The notes beneath the pieces are model-generated. The model had not been told where the DNA came from and ran no database searches. It worked only from the letters and a program-made list of their open reading frames with translations. A program made the position numbers and the translations under genes. This document shows, one piece after another, positions 7,202 to 15,913 of a stretch of DNA of 64,000 nucleotides (its first letter is position 1; each line of letters starts with the position of its first letter). This DNA is from WJMT01 sp964624145. Lineage in GTDB: Bacteria; Acidobacteriota; Aminicenantia; Aminicenantales; Aminicenantaceae. The stretch spans positions 4,128-68,127 of the forward strand of contig CAZUXT010000015.1 in the NCBI GenBank assembly GCA_964624145.1, in the 5' to 3' direction.

Positions 7202-9829
7202 ATGAACACATCTATAGGTCCTTCTCCTCCCCGGCCAGCGGTTTGGCTCGTCAAGCGTCTTGAACGGTACCAAACAGACCATGCCATGGTGGAAGACATG
7301 CACGAAGTATTTACCATGATCTGCCGGGAGCAGAGCTATTTTAAAGCCTGTCTCTGGTATTGGGGCCAGTCTTTGGATGCAGTCATCAAAAACACAGTTT
7401 TTAATCTTAAATGGAGGTTTGTCATGTTTCGAAATTATTTGAAAATTACTTTTAGAAACCTACGGAGACAAAAATCCCATTCGATGATCAATATTTTTGG
7501 ATTATCAATTGGATTGGCCTGCACAATTTTAATTTTATTGTTTGTTAAAGATGAGCTTTCATATGACCGATTTCATGAGAATCTCCATTCCATATACCGT
7601 CCATTGATCCGCTTTCACAATCCGGATGGGAGTGTGAGATGGCAGGGAGGGGCCGTGCATGTTCCGCACGGGCCGGCTCTAAAAGAGTATTTTCCTGAGG
7701 TCAAGCGATATGTCAGAGTTTTTCCTCAGGAATTCATTGTGAAAATTGGAGATCTTATCGAGGAACAGGAGATCACAATGGTCGATGCGGAGTTTTTTGA
7801 GATGTTTTCCTTTCCTCTTGTCCAAGGACACCCAGCTTCGGTCTTATCTGATTATTCATCCATTGTGCTCTCTAAATCCTTTGCAAGGAAGTATTTTGGC
7901 AGTACGGATCCGGTTGGAAAGACTATGACTTTGATATCAGGCGATCATAGGAACGACTTTGTGGTATCCGGAGTGGCGGAAAATCCTCTTTCCAATTCTT
8001 CAGTGACCTTCAATCTGTTGATAAATTTTGAGAGTTTCAGACTGTTTGGAGGCGCGGACAGACTGACAGATTGGTATAGTCTAAAAATGTCATGGAAGAC
8101 CTATATCCAACTCTTTGACGGGAAAACGGCAGAGGCTATTGAGGAAAGATATCCTGAATTTGCCAAGAAATATTATGCGGCTAACTTTGACCGCGAGATC
8201 TACAAGCAGTTTGAAAATTCCCCGGAAAACATCAATCCCATATCTTTCGGCTTGCAGCGGATGAGAGATATTCATTTTGATCCGGGTGCTACAGAAAACG
8301 TGAGCCTGCTCCCGGTCACTATTTTGGGAGGGATTGCGTTCATCATCCTTTTTATTGCAGGGATCAATTTTGTCACGCTGTCTATCGGAAATGCCTCAAA
8401 ACGATTTACCGAACTCGGGATTCGCAAGGTCGTGGGTGCTGAACGCCGGCAGCTTATGCTGCAGTATTGGAGTGAATCAGTGGTTTTGACCGGATTGTCT
8501 TTTGTCATAGGTGTTGGACTGGCCTGCATGTTTCTTCCCGCATTCAACCGTGTGACCATGAAATCTCTGCATACAGGTGTTGTTTTTACGCCCCTTAATG
8601 TGGGTGTTCTTATCTTACTCACTTTGATCCTCGGACTGAGTGTGGGCAGCTACCCGGCAGTGGTTCTTTCGCGGTTTCATCCTGTGGATATTTTCAGGGG
8701 AAAAATGAAAATCAGCGGAAAGAATATTTTTACACGAGTTCTGGTGATTTTGCAGTTTGCATTGTCTGTTTTCTTCATCATTTCGACTATAATACTGGGG
8801 CAGCAGATAAATTTCATGGTCAATAAAGACCTTGGATTCAATAAAAATAATATAATCATCGTTAATAATATTGATGGAAAAATATATGACCGATTGAAAA
8901 ACCGCCTATCCAACATCTCCGGGATCAAAGGGATTACAGGCGCTCTTGCTTCTTTAGATGGGAAAGATAATTATTTCTATGAATTTACTTATCGGGATAA
9001 GGAACATGAATCTGTGTGGTTTAATCGTATTGATGAGGATTATTTCAAAACTCTTGAGATCGATCTTCTCCAGGGAAGAAATTTTTCCCAGGAGATGCAA
9101 ACCGATCCTCTTTCTGTGGTTGTGAATGAAACCTTGATAAAAAGATTTGAAATAACGGATCCGATCGGGCAAAGAATTGAACTAAGTGGCAACTTTTTTC
9201 CAATCATCGGGATTGTTCATGATTATCACGTAGATAGAAAAGAAATGGAGATCAGGCCCGCTGTTCATATGTTCAGTTCCGACCATAGGCATTTCACTCG
9301 CATGATGATCCGTGTGTCCTCTTCTGAAATATCGGGAATTCTTGCGGAGATACAATTGGCATGGAAAGAATTACAGATAGACAAACCGTTTTCCTATTCT
9401 TTCCTGGATGAGGTAATTGGTGCACAGTATCTCAAAGAAAAGAGATGGAATAGAATCGTGGGATATTCATCTGTTTTAGCGGTTGTGGTTGCGTGTCTGG
9501 GAGTTTTCGGTCTTACCTCTATCACCATAAGCCGGAGAACTAAGGAAATCGGAATTCGTAAGGTTCACGGCGCGTCTGATTTCAGTGTATTAATGCTTCT
9601 TTCTCGTGAGTCAGTGGCTTGGGTGTTGATGGCCAATCTGATCGCTTGGCCTGTGGCAGCATATTCCATGCATAAGTGGCTGCAGAGCTTCGCTTATAAG
9701 ATCCGTCTTTCGCCGATTATATTTCTGACGGCAGCTTTATTCATGCTTTTAGTGGTGCTGTTGACAACATGGATTCAGACCATCAAAGTTGCCCGTGCCA
9801 ATCCAGTGGATTCGCTGCGGTATGAATAG
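7202..9829 (+). CDS. ABC transporter permease, MacB/FtsX type with prefix domain
   Basis: 875 residues. The prefix domain (residues 1-75) ends in LKWRFVMFRNYLKITFRN and is followed by the helix INIFGLSIGLACTILILLFV. Two MacB-type periplasmic domains alternate with FtsX helices (TELGIRKVVGAERRQL; TKEIGIRKVHGAS), and the tail is NPVDSLRYE. The protein is an inner-membrane orphan permease without a neighbouring ATPase, probably acting as a mechanotransmission or export permease together with an ATPase from elsewhere in the genome. It is co-transcribed with the PadR gene at 6875 and followed after 53 bases by a serine hydrolase that may belong to the same transcript. Confidence 0.9.
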   Translation: MNTSIGPSPPRPAVWLVKRLERYQTDHAMVEDMHEVFTMICREQSYFKACLWYWGQSLDAVIKNTVFNLKWRFVMFRNYLKITFRNLRRQKSHSMINIFGLSIGLACTILILLFVKDELSYDRFHENLHSIYRPLIRFHNPDGSVRWQGGAVHVPHGPALKEYFPEVKRYVRVFPQEFIVKIGDLIEEQEITMVDAEFFEMFSFPLVQGHPASVLSDYSSIVLSKSFARKYFGSTDPVGKTMTLISGDHRNDFVVSGVAENPLSNSSVTFNLLINFESFRLFGGADRLTDWYSLKMSWKTYIQLFDGKTAEAIEERYPEFAKKYYAANFDREIYKQFENSPENINPISFGLQRMRDIHFDPGATENVSLLPVTILGGIAFIILFIAGINFVTLSIGNASKRFTELGIRKVVGAERRQLMLQYWSESVVLTGLSFVIGVGLACMFLPAFNRVTMKSLHTGVVFTPLNVGVLILLTLILGLSVGSYPAVVLSRFHPVDIFRGKMKISGKNIFTRVLVILQFALSVFFIISTIILGQQINFMVNKDLGFNKNNIIIVNNIDGKIYDRLKNRLSNISGIKGITGALASLDGKDNYFYEFTYRDKEHESVWFNRIDEDYFKTLEIDLLQGRNFSQEMQTDPLSVVVNETLIKRFEITDPIGQRIELSGNFFPIIGIVHDYHVDRKEMEIRPAVHMFSSDHRHFTRMMIRVSSSEISGILAEIQLAWKELQIDKPFSYSFLDEVIGAQYLKEKRWNRIVGYSSVLAVVVACLGVFGLTSITISRRTKEIGIRKVHGASDFSVLMLLSRESVAWVLMANLIAWPVAAYSMHKWLQSFAYKIRLSPIIFLTAALFMLLVVLLTTWIQTIKVARANPVDSLRYE

Positions 9830-9882
9830 CTACTAGTGAGTAAAGATCAAAATATAGGAGAATTTAGAAGGAGGTTATATCC

Positions 9883-11670
9883 ATGAAAAGATTATTCAAT
9901 ATCTTCATTTTGTTTTTCTTTTCTCTCATCGTGCTTCATTTGCCTCTCACTGCTTTTGAGGAAACCAAGGCAGATCCTCTAGAGGATTTCGATTTGTTTG
10001 TAACTGAGGTGATGAGAGACTGGAATGTTCCAGGGTTAGCCATTTCCATCGTCAAAGATGGGAAGCTGCTGTATGCCAAAGGGTTTGGTTTTCGGGATGT
10101 CGATAGGGGCCTGGAGGTAACGCCAGACACCTTGTTTGCCATCGGTTCCTGTACCAAGGCCTTCACGGCCACAGCCATGGGCATTCTTGTCGATGAAGGA
10201 AAGCTCGATTGGGATAAACCAGTGAGAGAGTACCTCCCAACATTCAAGCTTGAAGATCCCTTCGCGACTGACCGTATGACTCCCCGCGATCTGGTCTGCC
10301 ATCGTTCGGGTTTGCCCCGTCATGATTCGGTGTGGTGGCACTCTTCGGCTTCACGCAAAGAACTCTTCGACCGGCTCCAGTATCTCAAACCCAGCAAGGA
10401 TTTCCGAACGGTTTTTCAATACCAGAACCTTATGTTCGTGACAGCCGGTTATCTGGTCGGACAGATTGCAGGCGTTTCCTGGGAGGATTTTGTCCAGAAA
10501 CACATTTTAGATCCTCTCAACATGACAAAAAGCAATTTTTCCGTGGAGATCTCAAAAAAGGCCTCTGACTTTGCACGTCCCTACATGAAAAGGAAAGAAA
10601 AGGTCGTAGAAATTCCTTTCCTTAATGTTGACTCCATAGGTCCTGCAGGCTCGATAAATTCCAGTGTCAGGGAAATGGCCAACTGGATTCTGCTCAACTT
10701 GAACAAAGGGAAGTTTGGCGATAAACAAATTGTTTCCGAAAACAGCCTCCGCGAGGTGCAGTCTCCCCAGATGATTGCCTCGAAATCCATCTCGGATGAG
10801 GAACTGTTTTATTGGATGTATGGGATGGGATGGGAGATTACGTCGTACAGAGGTCATTTGTATCTATCCCACGGCGGAGGCATCGCCGGATTCTCTGGCA
10901 GTGTATCCTTGATGCCAAAGGATCAAATCGGAATCTGCGTCCTGACCAACTTCAGAGCGGATCCTGTTCGCGAGATTGTGTCATTTAATGCTTATGACCG
11001 TCTCCTCGGTCTTAATGAGGTCCCCTGGAATAAGCGTAATCTGGATCAGAGAAAAAAAGCCCAGGAAAAAGCAAAACAAACAAAAAAAGACTTAGACCGA
11101 AAACAAAACACCCAGCCCTCCCATCCGCTTGACGAATACGCAGGAGAATACAGCCACCCAGGTTACGGCCTCTTTTTGATTACCGAGGAAGACGGACAGC
11201 TAAAGGCCGTGCACAATTCCATCGAGTATGTATTAAGCCACTACCATTACGAAATTTTTGAGGGGAAGAATGAGAAGTGGGGCATTACGCGGAAGATAGC
11301 CTTTTTCTCAGATAAAAAGGGGAATATTTCGAAGATTGCTGTTCAGTTTGAGCCGGCAGTAGATGATATCGTTTTTATACGCAGGCCGTCCGAGAAGATG
11401 AGGGATAAGGAGTTTCTGAAGAAATTTGTCGGTGAGTATGTATTCGAGTCTCAAAATGTTCTCATTATCGCTTTAAGAGAAGATAAAACGTTGACTCTGA
11501 ATGTTCCGGGAAAGCCAGCCTATGAACTGGTCCCTTACAGAGGGATAGAATTTATCTTGAAGGATTGGAAGCGTTACAGCATCGAGTTCGTTCTGGATGA
11601 ATCCGGGAAAGTGATCGCGCTAAAAAGCAAACAGCCCAACGGCATTTTTACGGCGAAGAAGAAAAGATAA
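9883..11670 (+). CDS. Exported class C beta-lactamase-like serine hydrolase with C-terminal DUF3471-like repeats
   Basis: 595 residues behind a clear AAGGAGG site. A signal peptide (about residues 1-24) leads to the penicillin-binding/beta-lactamase fold: nucleophile motif S89-C-T-K92, second motif Y180-Q-N182 and third motif H330-G-G. All three motifs are intact. After a Lys/Gln-rich linker (about residues 383-403) come two small beta domains, LDEYAGEYSHPGYGLF and KKFVGEYVFESQNVL, of the DUF3471 type often attached to these enzymes. It likely hydrolyses an ester or peptide, possibly a D-amino-acid peptide, in the periplasm; true beta-lactamase activity cannot be assumed. It is the first of nine relatives in this window. 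Confidence 0.88.
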   Translation: MKRLFNIFILFFFSLIVLHLPLTAFEETKADPLEDFDLFVTEVMRDWNVPGLAISIVKDGKLLYAKGFGFRDVDRGLEVTPDTLFAIGSCTKAFTATAMGILVDEGKLDWDKPVREYLPTFKLEDPFATDRMTPRDLVCHRSGLPRHDSVWWHSSASRKELFDRLQYLKPSKDFRTVFQYQNLMFVTAGYLVGQIAGVSWEDFVQKHILDPLNMTKSNFSVEISKKASDFARPYMKRKEKVVEIPFLNVDSIGPAGSINSSVREMANWILLNLNKGKFGDKQIVSENSLREVQSPQMIASKSISDEELFYWMYGMGWEITSYRGHLYLSHGGGIAGFSGSVSLMPKDQIGICVLTNFRADPVREIVSFNAYDRLLGLNEVPWNKRNLDQRKKAQEKAKQTKKDLDRKQNTQPSHPLDEYAGEYSHPGYGLFLITEEDGQLKAVHNSIEYVLSHYHYEIFEGKNEKWGITRKIAFFSDKKGNISKIAVQFEPAVDDIVFIRRPSEKMRDKEFLKKFVGEYVFESQNVLIIALREDKTLTLNVPGKPAYELVPYRGIEFILKDWKRYSIEFVLDESGKVIALKSKQPNGIFTAKKKR

Positions 11671-11694
11671 AAGCTCTTTAAAGTGAGGGAGTTT

Positions 11695-11772
11695 ATGCAT
11701 TTTTTCAGATTTAGAAGTTATCTAAAAATCGTTTTAATAAATATCAAAACCAATTTTAAGGAGGAGTTATGA
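11695..11772 (+). other. Mini-ORF resembling a permease N-terminus, overlapping the next gene
   Basis: 25 codons starting at ATG 11695. The peptide contains FRSYLKIVLINIKTNF, which resembles the start of the orphan permeases (FRNYLKITFRN) but stops at once. Its TGA overlaps the ATG of the pentapeptide-like gene (ATGA at 11769-11772), and the internal AAGGAGG is the ribosome site of that gene. It may be a permease relic or a short leader peptide coupling translation. There is no independent evidence of expression. Confidence 0.35.
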
Positions 11773-12677
11773 AAAAGAATTTAATTCTAGTATCAATTTT
11801 TTCTCTATTCCCTATATTCGTTTATTCACAGTCATCGGTAAATGCTGGGGATATTATTGAAAAAATCAATAATGGTGTGGAAGTTCACTATGAGAATATC
11901 ACCATAACAGGCAAACTTGATTTTTCTGCGATTGAAGATGTGATGGAGGATAAAGGCAAGCCATGGTCGGGTTTTCCTAAACTTTATATTTGTCATGTAA
12001 GAATTCCAGTAAAATTCTATAATTGTCTATTTAAGGATGATGTTGTGGGTCATATTCATAATGGTAAAGAGGAAATGTATAAGACTGTTTTTTATGATGA
12101 AGTCGTATTTGACAGCTGCCAATTTAACGGTGAATTTTCATTTCGTCATTCCGATTTTAAAAAGAGAGTCAGCTTTAAAAATACGGTATTTGATGACTCT
12201 GCTGTTTTCAGACATGTAAGTTTTGATGACTCTGCTGTTTTTACGGGATCTTCCTTTAATGATGATATGGATTTCAGACACACAGATTTTAATGGCGATG
12301 CTTATTTCGAAGAATCACTATTTGAACATGATGCAGACTTCAGACATACTAACTTTTGTGGAAAAATTGAATTTGATAAAGCCATATTCAATAGAACTGC
12401 AGATTTTGGACACACAGATTTTCCCAAACGTCCGGATTTTTCAGATGTGAATTTTTTTGGGCGTGCTGATTTCAAGCATGCAAATTTTAAAAATGGAGTT
12501 GATTTCAATAAAGCAGTTTTTAACAGTCTGGCTGATTTTGGTTATACACATTTTGAGGAACCGGTTAATCTTGATAAGGTGGAATTTAACGATGATCTTG
12601 ATTTTTGTCATTCAACTCTCGGCAGCAGCTCAATAATAAAATATTTGTTTAAAAAGAAAAAAAGGACCACACCGTAA
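11769..12677 (+). CDS. Secreted pentapeptide-repeat-like protein
   Basis: 302 residues with a signal peptide ending near VYSQS. From about residue 75 to 290 the chain is a run of units with Phe every five residues, such as DFRHTDFNGDAYFEESLFEH and ADFGHTDFPKRPDF, which fits the right-handed quadrilateral beta-helix of pentapeptide repeat proteins, here rich in Asp, His and Phe. Two copies of FDDSAVF occur in tandem. The role is unknown; in the periplasm it would be a rigid rod or binding surface. The start follows AAGGAGG. The stop codon directly abuts the palindromic repeat at 12678, so its present C-terminus (SIIKYLFKKKKRTTP) may have been altered by that insertion. Confidence 0.7.
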   Translation: MKKNLILVSIFSLFPIFVYSQSSVNAGDIIEKINNGVEVHYENITITGKLDFSAIEDVMEDKGKPWSGFPKLYICHVRIPVKFYNCLFKDDVVGHIHNGKEEMYKTVFYDEVVFDSCQFNGEFSFRHSDFKKRVSFKNTVFDDSAVFRHVSFDDSAVFTGSSFNDDMDFRHTDFNGDAYFEESLFEHDADFRHTNFCGKIEFDKAIFNRTADFGHTDFPKRPDFSDVNFFGRADFKHANFKNGVDFNKAVFNSLADFGYTHFEEPVNLDKVEFNDDLDFCHSTLGSSSIIKYLFKKKKRTTP

Positions 12678-12766
12678 TGTCATCACGAGGAGCGAAGCGA
12701 GCTGTGATCTCATTGTGCTTCGTAACCAGATGAGATGGCTTCATCACTTCGTTCTTCGCCATGACA
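12678..12766. repeat. Imperfect palindromic interspersed repeat (MITE/REP-like)
   Basis: The ends are TGTCAT (12678-12683) and ATGACA (12761-12766). The arms match over most of their length (CGAGGAGCGAAGCGA on the left, against a right arm whose complement reads CGAAGAACGAAGTGA; both contain ATCTCAT). This is the common bacterial GCGAAGCGA-type palindrome. It begins at the base after the stop codon of the gene before it and could also act as a transcription terminator for it. Confidence 0.75.
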
Positions 12767-12820
12767 TAGTAATCTTGACTCGTGAATAATCCAGGATAAT
12801 CTGTATTATTCATAAAGTTG

Positions 12821-12869
12821 CCAACCTTTTGACTATCCTTTGCGTCTAGTATATAAATGCAATTTGCAT
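12821..12869 (+). promoter_or_regulatory. ECF-sigma-type promoter and PadR operator (operon at 12890)
   Basis: The -35 is CCAACCTTTT (AACC at 12823-12826), then 16 bases and CGTCTA (12843-12848). The palindrome ATGCAATTTGCAT (12857-12869) lies nine bases further on. More than 20 bases around this palindrome are identical to the promoter at 15844-15893, so the two transcription units probably answer to the same PadR. Confidence 0.75.
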
Positions 12870-12889
12870 ATTAATGAAAGGAAATATCA

Positions 12890-13222
12890 ATGATACTCTT
12901 ATCCAGGGCCGAAGAAATCATTCTCTTAGCTGTTTATAAACAGAGAGGCAATGCCTATGGAGTGACCATAAGGGAACAGATTTATAAAGATATCAGAAGG
13001 CATTGGTCCTTTGGCGTCATTTACAAAACTTTGAAGAAGATGAAAGCTAAAGGATATGTCGAAAAGATCTCGAGTGCTCCTGTTTCAGAGCGGGGGGGAC
13101 GAAGAAAATACTTTTACGAACTCACTCCTGAAGGCATCTCTGCTCTGGAAAAAATAAGGAGTGTGCATTCTTCTCTTTGGAATGGGATTCGAATGCTGTC
13201 AATCGAACAGAAGGCCAAGTAA
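12890..13222 (+). CDS. PadR-family transcriptional regulator
   Basis: 110 residues. It has the short PadR winged helix: LLSRAEEIILLAVYKQRGNA, YGVTIREQIY, WSFGVIYKTLKKMKAKGYVE and the wing GGRRKYFYELTPEG. It starts at ATG 12890 behind AAAGGAAA. The stop overlaps the permease start (TAATG at 13220-13224), which indicates translational coupling. By position it should control the palindrome ATGCAATTTGCAT in its own promoter, and by identity also the promoter of the DUF5916 gene at 15914. Confidence 0.92.
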   Translation: MILLSRAEEIILLAVYKQRGNAYGVTIREQIYKDIRRHWSFGVIYKTLKKMKAKGYVEKISSAPVSERGGRRKYFYELTPEGISALEKIRSVHSSLWNGIRMLSIEQKAK

Positions 13223-15825
13223 TGAAAAATAAAAAAAAGAATCCTCCTTTTATTCCCTATATGCTGCTCAGGATTTTACTTAGGGGAGAGGATTTTTATG
13301 AATTCACTGAAGATATCCATGAAGTCTATCGATACATGATGGGGAGCAAGCCGGGACAGAGGACAAAGGCCTGGTACTGGTTCAGAGTCTTGGAATCCAT
13401 CCCAGGAATCATTATGGATAAAATCTACTGGAGATTCCTTATGTTTAAAAATTATTTGAAAATTTCCGTTAGAAATATGAAAAGACACAAAGGGTATTCA
13501 TTTATCAATATTGCAGGCCTTGCGATAGGTATGGCAGCATTCCTTTTGATTTCCTTGTACGTGCAGCATGAACTGAGCTTTGACAGGTATCATGAGAATG
13601 CGGGCAGGATATTCCGCGTGATAAAAGAAGAGGGAAGCAGTACGGGAAATGACCGGTCAGCATTTATTCACAACGCTTTGGGCCCGGCTATGGTCGAGGA
13701 TTTTCCCGAAGTCATCCGAACGGCAAGGATTTTCAGGTGGCATGTCGGCGAGAAATTTTTTTCTGTCGGTGATAAGGGTCTCTATGAGAGTCTTTATTAT
13801 GCGGATCCTGCCTTTTTTGAAATATTCTCGATTCCATTTTTAAGCGGGAATGCTGCAACAGCTTTGACCGAGCCCCATTCCATTGTTATGTCGGAACGAC
13901 TGGCGAGAAAACACTATGGAAATAAGAATCCTGTGGGAAAAATATTAAACCTTCAAGAAGGATCTGAACAAAATGCCTATAAGATTACGGGTGTTTTTAA
14001 GGACATGCCGGAAAATTCTCATCTCAGGATGGATTTGGTCACACGACTTGATGAAGACACTTTGCAAGCAGCAGGTGCCTCTCACACCTATGTTCTTCTG
14101 AGCAAAGGGAGTGATCCCGAAAGGCTTGAACAAAAGCTGCCAGCCCTGGTAAATAAGCATGATCTCCGCCGCTCATCTGAGGAGAATGCTGACGACAGGT
14201 ACTTTCTTCAACCTATGACATCCATTCATCTGCATTCCCATCTTAGTGACAACACCCAGTATAGTGATTATTCTGACATCAAATACATATATATCTATTC
14301 GTCCATTGCCTTGTTGATTCTGGTTGTTGTTTGTCTGAATTACTGGAACTTATCAGCGGCCCGGTCTTTTCAGCGGTTTAAAGAAGTCGGGATTAGAAAG
14401 GTTGTGGGAGCGGACAGGAGGGTATTGATTAAACAGTTTCTGGGTGAATCTCTTTTGGTAACGATATTAGCTCTGGCAGCTTCAGTTGTCCTGGTCGTTA
14501 TGTTCCTCCCGGTTTTTAAAAATATAATAGGAGTGAAGCTCAGTCTTGATCAGATGGGGAATATTAAATTTTTTCTTGTGATTGTTTTGGCCGTTATTTT
14601 TGTCGGCATTGTCGGAGGAGGCTATCCGGCTTTACACCTGTCTTCATTCAGGCCTTCAAATATATTGAAAGGCACATCAAAGAACAGTTTAAGGGGAAAC
14701 TTGTTGAGAAATATTCTGGTTATCACACAGTTTTCGATCGCTATCATTATTATCATCAGCACACTTGCCATCAAACATCAGATCAATTTCATTAACAAAA
14801 AAGATATGGGTTTTGACAGGGAACAAATTTTAGTGTTGAGCAAGGTTAAGTATCATGAGGAAATCCGGGGAAATGAAGAGAGCATTAAAACAGAATTGAA
14901 AAGAAATCCGAATATTACGGCTGTATCCTGCTCAGCAGATCTGCCTAATTCCATTATTTCAAGAGGAAGAATAGATTTGCTGGATAAAAATACGGGTGAG
15001 CCGGTGCCTTTCAATATCTATACGGTCGATCATGATTTTGTGGCCCTTTACGGGATGGAGATTGTACAGGGCAGGAATTTTTTAAGAGATTTTCATTCTG
15101 ATTCCATAAGAGAAGTACTCATCAATGAAACAGCAGCAAAAGTCATTGAGGAGGAGTCGCTGATAGGGAAGGAATTCAACTTCTGGGGCAGCCAAACCGG
15201 AAGAGTCATAGGGGTCGTCAGGAATTTTCACTCACGCCCTTTGCGTTATCAAATACCCCCGACATTTATAGCTCTGTATCCTGAACATACCAACTACATT
15301 TCCATCAAAATAAATACCGTCAATATTCCTGAGACCATATATTATATAAAAGGAACAATGAAAAAATTCGCCCCGCATTATGAGTTTGATTATCATTTTT
15401 TCGATGAAATATTCGATAGAGATTACCAGAATGAAAGGATGATGGGGAAGATTTTCAGTTATTTTATGCTGCTGTCTATCATCATTGCCTGTATGGGACT
15501 CATAGGCATTTCTACTTTATCCGCTGAACAGCGCATTAAGGAAATAGGGATCAGGAAGGTCCTTGGAGCGTCGATTCCGGGTATTGTGGGCCTTCTTTCC
15601 AGGGATTTTACCAAATGCGTTCTCTTCGCCAACATCATTGCCTGGCCGGTCGCCTATTTTATCATGCACAGTTGGCTCCAAAATTTTGCGTATAGGGTAA
15701 ACCTCGGGATAGGAATTTTTATACTTTCCGGCCTGGCAGCCCTGGCGATTGCCCTGATTACCGTCAGCTATCAGACTATTAAGGCCGCCACAGCCAATCC
15801 GGTCGATTCGCTGCGGTATGAATAA
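13222..15825 (+). CDS. ABC transporter permease, MacB/FtsX type with prefix domain
   Basis: About 867 residues from ATG 13222 (MKNKKKNPPF), which overlaps the PadR stop; the upstream in-frame ATG at 13177 lies inside the PadR gene. The prefix domain (about residues 5-75, with FTEDIHEVYRYM and RTKAWYWFRVLESIPG) leads into YWRFLMFKNYLKISVRN. Duplicated MacB/FtsX units follow with KEVGIRKVVGADRRVL and KEIGIRKVLGAS, about eight membrane helices in all, and the tail NPVDSLRYE. It is an orphan permease, and the operon ends here. The DUF5916 gene downstream has its own promoter of the same class. Confidence 0.92.
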   Translation: MKNKKKNPPFIPYMLLRILLRGEDFYEFTEDIHEVYRYMMGSKPGQRTKAWYWFRVLESIPGIIMDKIYWRFLMFKNYLKISVRNMKRHKGYSFINIAGLAIGMAAFLLISLYVQHELSFDRYHENAGRIFRVIKEEGSSTGNDRSAFIHNALGPAMVEDFPEVIRTARIFRWHVGEKFFSVGDKGLYESLYYADPAFFEIFSIPFLSGNAATALTEPHSIVMSERLARKHYGNKNPVGKILNLQEGSEQNAYKITGVFKDMPENSHLRMDLVTRLDEDTLQAAGASHTYVLLSKGSDPERLEQKLPALVNKHDLRRSSEENADDRYFLQPMTSIHLHSHLSDNTQYSDYSDIKYIYIYSSIALLILVVVCLNYWNLSAARSFQRFKEVGIRKVVGADRRVLIKQFLGESLLVTILALAASVVLVVMFLPVFKNIIGVKLSLDQMGNIKFFLVIVLAVIFVGIVGGGYPALHLSSFRPSNILKGTSKNSLRGNLLRNILVITQFSIAIIIIISTLAIKHQINFINKKDMGFDREQILVLSKVKYHEEIRGNEESIKTELKRNPNITAVSCSADLPNSIISRGRIDLLDKNTGEPVPFNIYTVDHDFVALYGMEIVQGRNFLRDFHSDSIREVLINETAAKVIEEESLIGKEFNFWGSQTGRVIGVVRNFHSRPLRYQIPPTFIALYPEHTNYISIKINTVNIPETIYYIKGTMKKFAPHYEFDYHFFDEIFDRDYQNERMMGKIFSYFMLLSIIIACMGLIGISTLSAEQRIKEIGIRKVLGASIPGIVGLLSRDFTKCVLFANIIAWPVAYFIMHSWLQNFAYRVNLGIGIFILSGLAALAIALITVSYQTIKAATANPVDSLRYE

Positions 15826-15843
15826 AGTGCAATGAAAAAAATG

Positions 15844-15893
15844 CCAACCTTTTTGATGTCTTTTGCGTCTTTGTATATAAATGCAATTTGCAT
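15844..15893 (+). promoter_or_regulatory. ECF-sigma-type promoter with the same PadR operator as at 12821
   Basis: The -35 is GCCAACCTTT (AACC at 15846-15849), then 16 bases and CGTCT (15866-15870). The palindrome ATGCAATTTGCAT is at 15881-15893. Spacing and sequence copy the promoter of the PadR operon at 12821-12869, although the gene behind it is not a PadR operon. Regulation by the PadR protein of 12890 is inferred. Confidence 0.75.
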
Positions 15894-15913
15894 ATAAATA
15901 GAGAGAGGTCCGA

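Noticed and set aside
9883..11670. Calling the SxxK proteins antibiotic-resistance beta-lactamases
   Set aside because: The motifs are shared with D-aminopeptidases and esterases, and the number and variety of copies with add-on domains argue against a resistance role.
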